Of a DNA stretch of 61,899 nt, positions 44,560-53,011 are shown in pieces; position 1 is the first letter of the stretch; the number at the start of each line of letters is the position of its first letter. The DNA lies in NCBI GenBank assembly GCA_023666945.1, contig JAMPAY010000014.1:1-61899 (forward strand), written 5' to 3'. Source of the stretch: Paludibacter sp. Lineage in GTDB: Bacteria; Bacteroidota; Bacteroidia; Bacteroidales; Paludibacteraceae. The translations under genes were made by a program, and so were the position numbers. The notes under the pieces were generated by a model. The model worked only from the letters and a program-made list of their open reading frames with translations, was not told where the DNA came from and searched no databases.

Positions 44560-44591
44560 TTTGTTTACTTACCAAGTAATGATTACCTTTG
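44560..44591 (+). promoter_or_regulatory. Sigma-ABfr promoter for the GH87-like gene
   Basis: TTTG (44560-44563), 20-bp spacer, TACCTTTG (44584-44591). Expected start about 15 bp before the ATG at 44613. Confidence 0.7.
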
Positions 44592-44612
44592 TCCTGTCAA
44601 AACTAATTAACG

Positions 44613-46589
44613 ATGAAAAACAATCTATATTTGCTTTGTGTACTATTGTGCATAGTTCCTGTAAAGGCGCAAAAGGTGGAATTTGCAGATGATGCGTTGC
44701 AGCGGGGGTATTATAATCGTCCCTATCAGCGTTACGAAGCCGAACCCGGTTGTTGTCTTACCAATGGTACGTTTCTCTCTGCGTCCGACAACCAGCGCGA
44801 TGTGCAATCGGAGGCATCTAATCAACAAGCCCTGACGTTGGCAATGCAAGATGACCAGGTGTCGTGGATACTTGATAAAGGAGGTGACGGACTTACGGTA
44901 CGTTTTTCTTTGCCTGATGCCACCGATGGGAAAGGATTGAAGACAACGGTAGCGGTGTACTGTAACGACCGATGGCAAGGCGATATTACCTTAGATTCAT
45001 ATTGGGCATGGCAATATACCCAACCGGGAGGTAACTATCCCGATAATACCCCGGCGGAAGGTAAAATGGTACGGATGCGTTTCGATGAGGTACATCTTCT
45101 GCTTAAAGAAAAATGTGTTGCCGGAGCACAACTGAAATTGGTAAAGAAAGAAAACGATAATATACCTTGTACGATTGACTTTGTAGAATTGGAGGATGTA
45201 CCCGCACCGGTCCTCTTCGATGATATAGAAACGGAGAATAAGGTTATGTACTCGCCAGACAAAGGATACGTTACTTCTTTTGTGGCAGCGAATGCTGGGA
45301 AAACCATATATTTCCCGGCAGGTACTTATGATATTTCGGCTCGACTCTATCTGCGTAATGACAATACTCGTTTGGTTGGGGCGGGTATGTGGTACACAAC
45401 ACTCTATTTTTCTGCATCTTCCGACCAACGTTCCACGCATAGCAATCGAGGTATAGAGGCTAATGCTAATAACCTTTTATTAGAAGGGTTCTATATCAAT
45501 ACGATAAATAACAAGCGGTATTACGATAATAATCCTTCCTATCAGGTAGGAAAAGGACTGATGGGAAGTTGGGGGGTAGGTTCCGTAGTGCGCAACTGTT
45601 GGATAGAGCATTTCGAGTGCGGTGGATGGATTGCAACTTATTCCGGAGGTGAGAGCCGTAATCTGCTGATAGAACATTGTCGCTTCAGAAACAATTATGC
45701 CGATGGCATCAATCTCTGCCAAGGAAGTACGGAGCATACGATACGTTACTGCTCTTTCCGTAATAACGGTGATGACGATATGGCTTCGTGGTCGACCGGA
45801 CAACTGTGTGTGGGTAATACGTTCGCCTACTGTACTTCGGAAAATAATTGGAGAGCATCAGGTTTGGGTCTTTTCGGCGGCAAGAATCAAACGGCACATC
45901 ATTTGGCAGTGTATGATCCTCTTGAGACGGGAGTAAGAGTCAATAGTGATTTTGCGGGGACAGGTTTTGCTGCCGATGGAAACATATTGTTGGAAGATAT
46001 ATCCATTCACCATGCCGGTTGTACAAGCGGAAATATAGGTGTCTCGGGCGATTTTTGGGGAAATATGCAAGGGGCCTGCAATATAACGGCTACAGCCAAC
46101 TATAACGTTTCGAATCTGACGGTGAGACGTATGGATATACAGAACAGCCGCTCCAATGCACTCTATTTGAAAGCAGGCGGAGGTAAAAAAATTACAGGGC
46201 TTCGTTTGCAAGATATACATATTGACGGGGCTGTGTATGGAATCTATTTCTCGGCAGTTGCAGGCGATGCAGAGTGGTGTAATCTGACGTTCGATAATTT
46301 GTCGCGTCAGGAACAAAATGTAGCATCGTTTTCGGCTTTTTCTTGGGTTGAACACTGCTCTGATGCAGATGCGGTGGATAATATTGCCGATGGATGTTGC
46401 GTGCGAGGGGAACGCAGTATGATTTATATAGAGGGAGCATCCGGGCATCAAGTATCTGTATACGATGTGCAGGGAAGGTGCAGAACATCAGTTTTTTGCG
46501 ATACAGACGAACTCTTGCTCCCTGTTTCGTGTGGTCTGTTTTTGGTGTCGGTGCAGGGGAGTGGTAATTATAAAGTGCTGGTAGAGTAA
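44613..46589 (+). CDS. GH87-like secreted alpha-1,3-glucanase / mycodextranase
   Basis: A 658-residue secreted protein. Signal peptide (VLLCIVPVKAQ); N-terminal CBM35-like domain (about 38-195; RYEAEPGCC, FDEVHLLLKEKC); right-handed beta-helix (about 200-580); C-terminal sorting-like domain. The helix has the GH87 pattern: GAGMWYTTLYF, WIEHFECGGW, NNYADGINLCQG, RNNGDDDMASWS, ENNWRASGLGLFGG. Asp364, Asp387 and Asp388 are spaced exactly as the three catalytic Asp of GH87 alpha-1,3-glucanases (D, +23, +24). The family cleaves alpha-1,3-glucan or nigeran. Next to a GH97-SusCD operon it would make oligosaccharides for import. It has its own promoter. Confidence 0.85.
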   Translation: MKNNLYLLCVLLCIVPVKAQKVEFADDALQRGYYNRPYQRYEAEPGCCLTNGTFLSASDNQRDVQSEASNQQALTLAMQDDQVSWILDKGGDGLTVRFSLPDATDGKGLKTTVAVYCNDRWQGDITLDSYWAWQYTQPGGNYPDNTPAEGKMVRMRFDEVHLLLKEKCVAGAQLKLVKKENDNIPCTIDFVELEDVPAPVLFDDIETENKVMYSPDKGYVTSFVAANAGKTIYFPAGTYDISARLYLRNDNTRLVGAGMWYTTLYFSASSDQRSTHSNRGIEANANNLLLEGFYINTINNKRYYDNNPSYQVGKGLMGSWGVGSVVRNCWIEHFECGGWIATYSGGESRNLLIEHCRFRNNYADGINLCQGSTEHTIRYCSFRNNGDDDMASWSTGQLCVGNTFAYCTSENNWRASGLGLFGGKNQTAHHLAVYDPLETGVRVNSDFAGTGFAADGNILLEDISIHHAGCTSGNIGVSGDFWGNMQGACNITATANYNVSNLTVRRMDIQNSRSNALYLKAGGGKKITGLRLQDIHIDGAVYGIYFSAVAGDAEWCNLTFDNLSRQEQNVASFSAFSWVEHCSDADAVDNIADGCCVRGERSMIYIEGASGHQVSVYDVQGRCRTSVFCDTDELLLPVSCGLFLVSVQGSGNYKVLVE

Positions 46590-46630
46590 TACTTATGGTA
46601 GAGTAATACTTATGATAGAGAATACTTAGA
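46581..46630 (+). repeat. Tandem 17-bp repeats between GH87-like and regulator genes
   Basis: GTAGAGTAATACTTATG occurs twice in a row (46581-46597, 46598-46614) and once in decayed form (46615-46630). The first unit contains the stop codon of the GH87-like gene. The copy number could change by slippage and alter spacing to the regulator. Confidence 0.8.
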
Positions 46631-46665
46631 GTAAGATCTTATGGTAGAATAGTTTAGTAGTATAT

Positions 46666-48240
46666 ATGAAACGAAGTTTATTGTTGTTGCAAGTATTTGT
46701 GTGTACGGTGTTAGGGGCAGTGCAATATCCCAATTTGGCAGAACTGGATAGAACCATTGCCGATAAGCATCGGTACGATGTGGAAAAGCAAAATCGTTTG
46801 TCGGTATTGCGCTGTCGTTTGGATTCGGCAACCGAATCGAAACAAGATACTTATCCGATATTGCTTGATCTCTTTGAAGAATACAAGTCCTATCACTACG
46901 ATTCGGCATGTCTTTATGTAGATAAACTTTATGATGTGGCAGTTCTGCAACACGATAAAGACAGAATGGAGCAGGCGCGTATTAAGCGAGGTTTTGCGCT
47001 CTTGTCGGCAGGTTTGTTTAAAGAGTGTGCCGATCTTATGGCAGAAGCGAAAGTAGAGAATATGTCGTGCATTACAAAGATAGATTATTATATTACCTAT
47101 GGGCGACTCATGTATGATATGGCTGATTATAGCAGGGGAGAACTTATGCATGATTATACGCTGCGGGGCAATGAGTTGATAAGCAATGCGCTTGAACTTA
47201 TCTCGCCAATGGATACGGCACTGTATTGGGAAAATGCCGCCTTGTTGGATATGAAACAAGACAATCGGCAACGCGCAGTGGAACGATTCCGTTTTGCATT
47301 GGCTGCATCGTCCATTACTGCACACGAGAAAGCCATTAACTATTCCAGTATGGCTTATATCTATTCGCTTATGGATAACCAAGAGGAGGCTATTGCTTAC
47401 AATGCTTTGGCCGCACAGGAAGATATACGTTCATCCACTAAGGAGATAGTGGCGTTGAGTAATTTGGCACAAATGCTCTATAGGCAAGGATATGTGGAGC
47501 ATGCGGCACGCTATATACGTTCTGCACTTGATGATGTGCAGTTTTATAATGCGCGACACAGGCAACTGAGTATTAGCCAGATATTGCCTATTATAGAGCA
47601 ACAGCAATTGCTTACAATGGAAGAAAAGAATCATCGTATAGAGATTCTGAGTTTTTGTTTGTATGTGTTGTTGGCGGTATTGTTGGTGGCTTTTATCTTG
47701 CTCTATAACCGTATGAAGGCTTTACAGCAAGCCAAGCAGACTATCTCAGCCATGAATGCTTCGCTAATGGAAGCCAATAAGATTCGTAATGAGTATATAG
47801 GCACACTGCTCTGTTTGCAAATGGAACTGATCAACCAACTGAATAGTTGGCAGCAATTGGTGCGTAAACGGGTGCAAGAGAAACGATATGATTCGTTGCT
47901 GACCATTCCGCACAATATGAATGCTCAGCGTAAGAAGAATGAGTTTTATAAACGGTTTGATGAGATGTTCTTGCAGATATTTCCTCACTTTGTAGATAAC
48001 TTCAATGCACTATTGAGAGAGGAAGACCGCATTGTACTTGCCAAAGGCGAATTGCTGAATACACCGTTGCGTATATATGCTCTGATACGTTTAGGCATTA
48101 CTGACAACGAGCAGATATCGCAGGTGTTGGATTATTCGGTCAATACCATATATACGTATAAAACCAGGGTGAAGAATCGTTCTGACCTCTCTACGGAAGA
48201 TTTTCGTAATGCCGTAATGTCGATACCCTCTTTTGCTTAG
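46666..48240 (+). CDS. DUF6377-type membrane regulator (TPR sensor with HTH output)
   Basis: A 524-residue regulator with signal peptide, a periplasmic TPR-like helical region (about 25-325), one membrane helix (about 330-350, FCLYVLLAVLLVAFILLYN), a coiled-coil linker and a C-terminal LuxR-like helix-turn-helix (IRLGITDNEQISQVLDYSVN followed by TIYTYKTRVKNRS). This is the DUF6377 architecture often found near SusC/SusD loci in Bacteroidota. No kinase motif is present. It is therefore a likely local regulator of the GH87/SusCD/GH97 genes. It follows the GH87-like gene by about 75 bp with no terminator between them, but with short tandem repeats. Confidence 0.85.
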   Translation: MKRSLLLLQVFVCTVLGAVQYPNLAELDRTIADKHRYDVEKQNRLSVLRCRLDSATESKQDTYPILLDLFEEYKSYHYDSACLYVDKLYDVAVLQHDKDRMEQARIKRGFALLSAGLFKECADLMAEAKVENMSCITKIDYYITYGRLMYDMADYSRGELMHDYTLRGNELISNALELISPMDTALYWENAALLDMKQDNRQRAVERFRFALAASSITAHEKAINYSSMAYIYSLMDNQEEAIAYNALAAQEDIRSSTKEIVALSNLAQMLYRQGYVEHAARYIRSALDDVQFYNARHRQLSISQILPIIEQQQLLTMEEKNHRIEILSFCLYVLLAVLLVAFILLYNRMKALQQAKQTISAMNASLMEANKIRNEYIGTLLCLQMELINQLNSWQQLVRKRVQEKRYDSLLTIPHNMNAQRKKNEFYKRFDEMFLQIFPHFVDNFNALLREEDRIVLAKGELLNTPLRIYALIRLGITDNEQISQVLDYSVNTIYTYKTRVKNRSDLSTEDFRNAVMSIPSFA

Positions 48241-48265
48241 AAAAGCAGAGGGCGGTACGCAGCAG

Positions 48266-49030
48266 TTAAAGCATTGAATTGGCTACATTGCTGACGTTGC
48301 CGATACCTGCTTTATCAATTACTTTTTCTCCCAAGAGCATGGGTAGATAGATGTCGCGTATGTAAGAAAATGCAGGTTCTTCTTGGAGTATGCTACGGCA
48401 TTTTTGTATGGCTTTCTCCTTGTACCCTGTTTTCTCGTAGCATTGGGCAATGCAGAGTTGCAAGGCTCTGTAGTTCCAATTGCAGCGAGTCAGACCCAAC
48501 TCTTGGTAACGTTGCTCTGCACGCAAAAAGTAGCGTAGTGCACGTGCTTTATTGCCTCCGAATGCTTTGGGACAATAGAGGTCGATGTTGGCTTTTAGTG
48601 TCAGTGCCGCAGGATTGAGCGAATCCAAGCGCATGGCTTCGTTAGCCAATGAGATGGCTTGGTTGGCATACATGAGTTTGCGGAATACGTTGAACGACAT
48701 CTTATAGGCAGAGAACGAGGAGCGATAGCAGGAGAGGGTTGAGGCATCTAATAGATGAGTACTATTGTCGATGTTATGCTCGAATCGTTCCAAATGCTTT
48801 TCGGCATCTTTATCTTTAGCACTTATGGCAAAGGCTACGTAACCATATTGGTAATTGAGTAGTCTGGTCTTTTCTGCGGAGGTGATAGTGTTCCAATCGG
48901 TATGTTCGATATACTCTTTCCATAGTTCCATATCGCTACGCAGATAAGCGTTGTAGAGTTCTTGTTCGGAGTATTGCGCCATTCCTATTATGGGAATCAT
49001 CAGCAGTGCCGTAAGTAGAAATATAGTCAT
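48266..49030 (-). CDS. Secreted TPR-like protein of unknown function
   Basis: A 254-residue protein with signal peptide (FLLTALLMIPIIGMAQ) and helical hairpin repeats: NKARALRYFLRAEQRYQELG, ALQLCIAQCYEKTGYKEKAI and the preceding segments fit TPR spacing. Probably periplasmic, binding a protein or peptide partner; function unknown. It converges on the DUF6377 gene with a 25-bp gap. Upstream at 49067-49083 is a full-consensus sigma-54-like promoter on its strand, the best match in the window. Confidence 0.78.
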   Translation of the reverse strand: MTIFLLTALLMIPIIGMAQYSEQELYNAYLRSDMELWKEYIEHTDWNTITSAEKTRLLNYQYGYVAFAISAKDKDAEKHLERFEHNIDNSTHLLDASTLSCYRSSFSAYKMSFNVFRKLMYANQAISLANEAMRLDSLNPAALTLKANIDLYCPKAFGGNKARALRYFLRAEQRYQELGLTRCNWNYRALQLCIAQCYEKTGYKEKAIQKCRSILQEEPAFSYIRDIYLPMLLGEKVIDKAGIGNVSNVANSML

Positions 49031-49066
49031 TTATATACGTTTTTGTGTTGATTATGTGTGTTCGTA

Positions 49067-49083
49067 TGCAATTACCGTGCCAA
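49067..49083 (-). promoter_or_regulatory. Full-consensus sigma-54-like promoter
   Basis: Minus strand TTGGCACGGTAATTGCA: -24 TTGGCACG, four bases, -12 TTGCA, an exact fit. It lies 36 bp before the ATG of the TPR-like gene. No TAnnTTTG box at the right distance competes with it. No activator gene is seen nearby. Confidence 0.6.
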
Positions 49084-49117
49084 TCTTTGTTTCGATAGTA
49101 CTTAATATACAAAAGCG

Positions 49118-49154
49118 ATGCCTTCCGCTCCCACGGAGTGGGGAGGGAAGGCAT
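49118..49154 (-). terminator. Terminator of pfp
   Basis: ATGCCTTCC (49118-49126) and GGAAGGCAT (49146-49154) pair, with further inner G/C pairs around CCC/GGG. It lies 23 bp after the pfp stop on the minus strand. Confidence 0.65.
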
Positions 49155-49177
49155 TTGCATAACGATACGGAGACAGG

Positions 49178-50827
49178 TTATTTCTTTCCTTTCTCCAGAA
49201 TGAGTGTACGTGTAGGTTGGTCGCAAACCTCTGTGGGACCATAGTATTGGATAGGACCCGGGTAGATGTAACTGAGGTCTTCGTCTGCCCATGCGGCACG
49301 ATGTGCGGCAAAGTATTTGAAAGGTTCGCCATTGAGGTCTACCAATGCTTTTTGAATAACGGGTTTGAGTTTTCCGTTACGACGTTCCATATTCATCATC
49401 ATGGTGATAGGTACACCACCTGCTTTCCATTCAGCAGCGGGAGCAGTGAGATTCCGGACAAGTGCCATATAGCCTGTTTTTCCGCCAGCAATAAGGAGTG
49501 TTGCCGTTACACCGAGCGAGTAGCAATAGTCGGCATCGAAGTTGGAGGGTATAGCGCAACGACCTTCATAACCGAAGAAGTGGTTCAGGGCAGAGAATTT
49601 GCCTTTGTATTTGCCTTCCGCTTTCAGGGTGGCGAGTTTTTTTGCTACCATTTCGATGAGCATCTTCTCGGTTTCAATGAGCGATACTTGTACGTTACCG
49701 TGGGGGTCGCGATCCATAGTAAGTTGTCGTGCAATACCTTTCGGCAGATCGCGGTATACTTCGCGGCTTTCTTCCGATAGTTTGCCTTTTACGTATTGAC
49801 GTTTCTCATCGTCGGTGTCCAATGCCAAGAATTCTTCGTTGTTGGCAAGTAGGTCATTGAGCTCTTGAATAAGACGCTTCATGGCAGGAATAAACTCAAT
49901 AAGTCCTTCAGGAATAAGTACTGTACCGAAATTGAGTCCTGCATTGGCACGTGCAACTACCGTATTGACAATTTGATCAACAATATCATTGAGGGTCATG
50001 TTGTTGGCTTCCACTTCCTCAGAGATAATACACATGTTGGGTTGTGATTGCAGTGCACATTCCAAGGCTATATGTGAAGCAGAACGTCCCATTAATCGGA
50101 TAAAGTGCCAGTATTTTTTTGCAGAATTGGCATCGCGTTGTATGTTACCGATAAGTTCGGAGTAGACTTTGCAGGCGGTATCGAAACCGAAAGAGGTTTC
50201 GATCATACTGTTTTTAAGATCACCGTCAATGGTTTTTGGGCAGCCGATAACCTGAATGCCGCATTGTTTTTGCAAATAGTATTCCGCCAATACGCAGGCA
50301 TTGGTATTGGAGTCGTCACCACCTATGATAACAATGGCTTTGATGCCCAATTGTTGGCAGATTTCGATACCTTTGTCAAATTGCCAAGTTTCTTCTAATT
50401 TGGTACGTCCCGATCCGATGATATCGAAACCACCGGTATTGCGGTATTCGTCAATAATATCGCCTGTAAGTTCGATATACTTATGTTCTATGAGTCCGGA
50501 AGGTCCTCCGAGAAATCCGTATAATTTATTGTCGGAGTTCAGTTTCTTAAGACCGTCGTAAAGTCCGGAAATTACATTGTGTCCGCCGGGGGCTTGCCCT
50601 CCTGAAAGAATAACACCTACGTTGATAGCCGATTGTGTGGCATTGTCGCCTGCTTCCATTTGGATGACGGGCATACCGTAAGTGTTTGGGAACAATTGTT
50701 TGATTTCTTCTTGGTCGGCTACCGATTGGGTGGCAGCACCTTCGCTAAGGCGTACATTGCCTTGCAATGCAAGCGGCAACTTGGGTTGATAACTGCCGCG
50801 TGCAATTTGAAGAGGACTTTTTTGCAT
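49178..50827 (-). CDS. pfp: Pyrophosphate-dependent 6-phosphofructokinase
   Basis: A 549-residue PPi-dependent phosphofructokinase, beta-type long form. It phosphorylates fructose-6-phosphate reversibly with pyrophosphate. The PPi-specific motif GGDDSNTN is at 169-176; the second Asp replaces the Gly of ATP enzymes. The catalytic segment PKTIDGDL lies at about 200, and [10 protein letters not shown] is the fructose-phosphate loop. The length is as in plant beta subunits and other Bacteroidota. It is monocistronic with a promoter at 50877-50907 and a terminator. The dispersed 11-bp-unit element copy D lies about 90 bp upstream of the -33 box, in the same orientation. Confidence 0.95.
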   Translation of the reverse strand: MQKSPLQIARGSYQPKLPLALQGNVRLSEGAATQSVADQEEIKQLFPNTYGMPVIQMEAGDNATQSAINVGVILSGGQAPGGHNVISGLYDGLKKLNSDNKLYGFLGGPSGLIEHKYIELTGDIIDEYRNTGGFDIIGSGRTKLEETWQFDKGIEICQQLGIKAIVIIGGDDSNTNACVLAEYYLQKQCGIQVIGCPKTIDGDLKNSMIETSFGFDTACKVYSELIGNIQRDANSAKKYWHFIRLMGRSASHIALECALQSQPNMCIISEEVEANNMTLNDIVDQIVNTVVARANAGLNFGTVLIPEGLIEFIPAMKRLIQELNDLLANNEEFLALDTDDEKRQYVKGKLSEESREVYRDLPKGIARQLTMDRDPHGNVQVSLIETEKMLIEMVAKKLATLKAEGKYKGKFSALNHFFGYEGRCAIPSNFDADYCYSLGVTATLLIAGGKTGYMALVRNLTAPAAEWKAGGVPITMMMNMERRNGKLKPVIQKALVDLNGEPFKYFAAHRAAWADEDLSYIYPGPIQYYGPTEVCDQPTRTLILEKGKK

Positions 50828-50876
50828 AATCGTTGTATATTTAATGTGTTTGTTTGTCTAAAACTTAAAACTCGTG

Positions 50877-50907
50877 CAAAGTTACGAATTTATTCTGATA
50901 CGTACAA
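50877..50907 (-). promoter_or_regulatory. Sigma-ABfr promoter for pfp
   Basis: Minus strand TTG (50905-50907), 20-bp spacer, TAACTTTG (50877-50884). About 45 nt leader to the ATG. Confidence 0.7.
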
Positions 50908-50993
50908 AGTATAGACGTTGTGCATCAGGGCAACCTCATCAAAAAAAACATAGAATGGTATGGTTGGTTTTTGCGGATTAGAGCAGTCGGTTG

Positions 50994-51077
50994 GCTTTGA
51001 CAAAATGGAAACTCGACACGGTCTCGTTGAGATCTCGTTACGGTCTCGTTATGATCTCGTAACCCTCTCGTAAGGCA
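50994..51077 (-). repeat. Dispersed 11-bp-unit element, copy D (5 units plus tail)
   Basis: On the minus strand, after CCTTA: CGAGAGGGTTA, CGAGATCATAA, CGAGACCGTAA, CGAGATCTCAA and CGAGACCGTGT, then CGA and a tail with CATTTTGTCAAAGCC. It is the longest copy. It lies between the DUF2461 stop and the pfp promoter, reading toward pfp. Confidence 0.88.
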
Positions 51078-51172
51078 AGTTGAAAGCAAGGAATGCTCTA
51101 TGCGGCAACAAATTATAGGGGTTATGGAGAATATCGTATGTTTTTGCTATTTCTGATATTTTTGCAGAGTGT

Positions 51173-51841
51173 TTACAATTCTTCGAATGTGTAATTGAGA
51201 AAATCGTTAAGCGGTTTGAATGCAGTGGCGGCTTCGACTGCGACTTGCAGAAAATCGGGGCTGCAGGCTTGTTGGTCGCTGATAAAGCAGGAAGCGGTGA
51301 ACGACTTGCGTTTTAACCAATCGGCATGTTCCCAATCGGCAGGATAGCCGGCGGGAACTTTCTTGAGCATATTGTCGGTATCGAAATCGGAGTAGAATTT
51401 TCTGAAGTCGGGATTCTGCATTATGGTTTCTACTTCATCTGCATTATCGTAGACACTTTGGCGGAGGGCTTTGAGCAAAGGAGGTTCCGGACACCAGATG
51501 CCTCCCGAGAACATGCAGTTCCCCGGTTGTAGATGCACATAATAACCGCCATACGGACTTTTCTTTCCTCCGTGCGGTGCCAAGAAGACACCAAACCATT
51601 CTTTGTAGGGGCGTTTGTCGGCAGAAAAACGTACATCACGATAGATGCGCCAAATGCAATCTTTCGGAGTCAGACCGTTTAGCGAGGGGTCGATAGGCAA
51701 CATGGCCTCTATGAATTCGGCAGCGAATAGTTCGAAATTGTTTTTACAAGCCGTGTACCAATCTTTATTTTGGGTAAACCATTCGCGGTTGTTGTTGCAA
51801 GCCAGTGCATTGAGAAAATCGAGTATGTTTTGTATATCCAT
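51173..51841 (-). CDS. DUF2461 family protein
   Basis: A 222-residue cytoplasmic protein of the DUF2461 (TIGR02453) family of unknown biochemical function. The N-terminus IQNILDFLNALACNNNREWF with following QNKDWY is the family start, and RIYRDVRFSADKRPYKEWFG and YYVHLQPGNCMFSGGIWCPE are its conserved blocks. An upstream ATG at 51886 would run into the DUF456 gene; 51841 fits the family start. Last gene of the TPM-LemA-DUF456-DUF2461 operon. Confidence 0.9.
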   Translation of the reverse strand: MDIQNILDFLNALACNNNREWFTQNKDWYTACKNNFELFAAEFIEAMLPIDPSLNGLTPKDCIWRIYRDVRFSADKRPYKEWFGVFLAPHGGKKSPYGGYYVHLQPGNCMFSGGIWCPEPPLLKALRQSVYDNADEVETIMQNPDFRKFYSDFDTDNMLKKVPAGYPADWEHADWLKRKSFTASCFISDQQACSPDFLQVAVEAATAFKPLNDFLNYTFEEL

Positions 51842-51860
51842 AGTGTGAATGATGATAAAA

Positions 51861-52337
51861 TCAAGCCATAAGTGCGGCGATAGCATAGTATAGCATCATG
51901 CCGCATGCAATGAGTTTGATGATAGTGCCTGTGAGTAGTCCGACAAATGAGCCGAATCCTGCTTTTATTGCCGTCTGTGTGTTTTTTCCGTTGATGAGTT
52001 CAAATATTACGGCTCCGACAAAGGGACCTAATACGATACCCCATGGACCGACAAAGAGACCGATAATCAGTCCGAACGTGCTTCCCCATACGCCTGCTTT
52101 GCTTCCTCCGAATTGTTTGGTTCCCCATGCCGGTATTATATAATCCAACACTTGGATTACAACCACCACTATCGCCCAGATAAGCAGAAATGTGGTTGAG
52201 TATTGCACACGCTCGGTCGGTTGCAATAGAAGCAGCCCAACATACCCAAGTGGTACACCGGGGATGGCGGGTAATATACATCCCGCCAAGCCAACCAAGA
52301 GGCACACTGCTGCTAATATGCAGAGCAATATATCCAT
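51861..52337 (-). CDS. DUF456 family small membrane protein
   Basis: A 158-residue membrane protein. It has Gly/Ala-rich hydrophobic segments (LAAVCLLVGLAGCILPAIPG, later LIIGLFVGPWGIVLGPFVGA), typical of DUF456 with four to five helices. The start at 52337 overlaps the LemA stop as TGATG, so the two genes are coupled. Function unknown; its family is often found with LemA/TPM genes only by chance. An earlier ATG at 52409 lies within lemA and is unlikely. Confidence 0.88.
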   Translation of the reverse strand: MDILLCILAAVCLLVGLAGCILPAIPGVPLGYVGLLLLQPTERVQYSTTFLLIWAIVVVVIQVLDYIIPAWGTKQFGGSKAGVWGSTFGLIIGLFVGPWGIVLGPFVGAVIFELINGKNTQTAIKAGFGSFVGLLTGTIIKLIACGMMLYYAIAALMA

Positions 52338-52927
52338 CAGAATTCTACGACAGGAGCATGTTCTGCACCGGCTTCTGCTTTGAAGAGCGGTTTCTTTTCG
52401 AATCCGCACATGCCGGCAACCATGTTGGCGGGAAAACGGCGAATGGCTATATTATACAAACGGGCTTGCTCGTTAAAGGCGTTGCGTGCTACTGTGATAC
52501 GATTTTCCGTTCCCTCCAGTTGGCTTTGCAGTTCCAAGAAGTTTTGGTTGGCTTTCAAATCGGGATAGGCTTCTCTTACAGCCATGAGCCGCCCAAGTGC
52601 ATTGCTCAATTCGCCTTGTGCCTGTTGGAATGCTTGCAAGTTGGTTTCTGTAAGTGAAGCGGCATCAATGCTGACCGAGGTGGCTTTGCTGCGGGCTTCA
52701 ATTACGGCTTCCAAAGTGGCGGACTCATGAGCGGCATATCCTTTTACGGTATTCACTAAATTGGGAATGAGATCCATACGACGTTGATATTGGTTCTCGA
52801 CTTGTGCCCATGCGGTGTCTACATTTTCTTGTTTTTCGACAAGCGTGTTGTATTTGCCGAATCCCCAAATGGCAACAATGGCAATGACGGCAATGATGAT
52901 GATGCCTGCGAGTGTTCCTTTTTTCAT
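52337..52927 (-). CDS. lemA: LemA family protein
   Basis: A 196-residue protein with one N-terminal membrane helix (LAGIIIIAVIAIVAIWGFG) and a helical coiled-coil domain with the family motif DTAWAQVENQYQRRMDLIPN and later VARNAFNEQARLYNIAIRRF PANMVAG. LemA proteins are anchored in the inner membrane with an N-out or N-in helix; function is poorly known. In Bacteroidota they typically pair with TPM-domain proteins, as here (the TPM gene is 84 bp upstream). Confidence 0.94.
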   Translation of the reverse strand: MKKGTLAGIIIIAVIAIVAIWGFGKYNTLVEKQENVDTAWAQVENQYQRRMDLIPNLVNTVKGYAAHESATLEAVIEARSKATSVSIDAASLTETNLQAFQQAQGELSNALGRLMAVREAYPDLKANQNFLELQSQLEGTENRITVARNAFNEQARLYNIAIRRFPANMVAGMCGFEKKPLFKAEAGAEHAPVVEF

Positions 52928-53011
52928 CTTTGTAATGTTGTTTTAAGATTATTGATGTATAGTATTGTTTTTTATTGGTTATGCTGCGTGGAATACGCTT
53001 TGGCGGTGAGG

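Noticed and set aside
49118..49154. Hairpin as part of the sigma-54-like promoter region
   Set aside because: It is the pfp terminator: it lies 23 bp after that stop and upstream of the -24 element.
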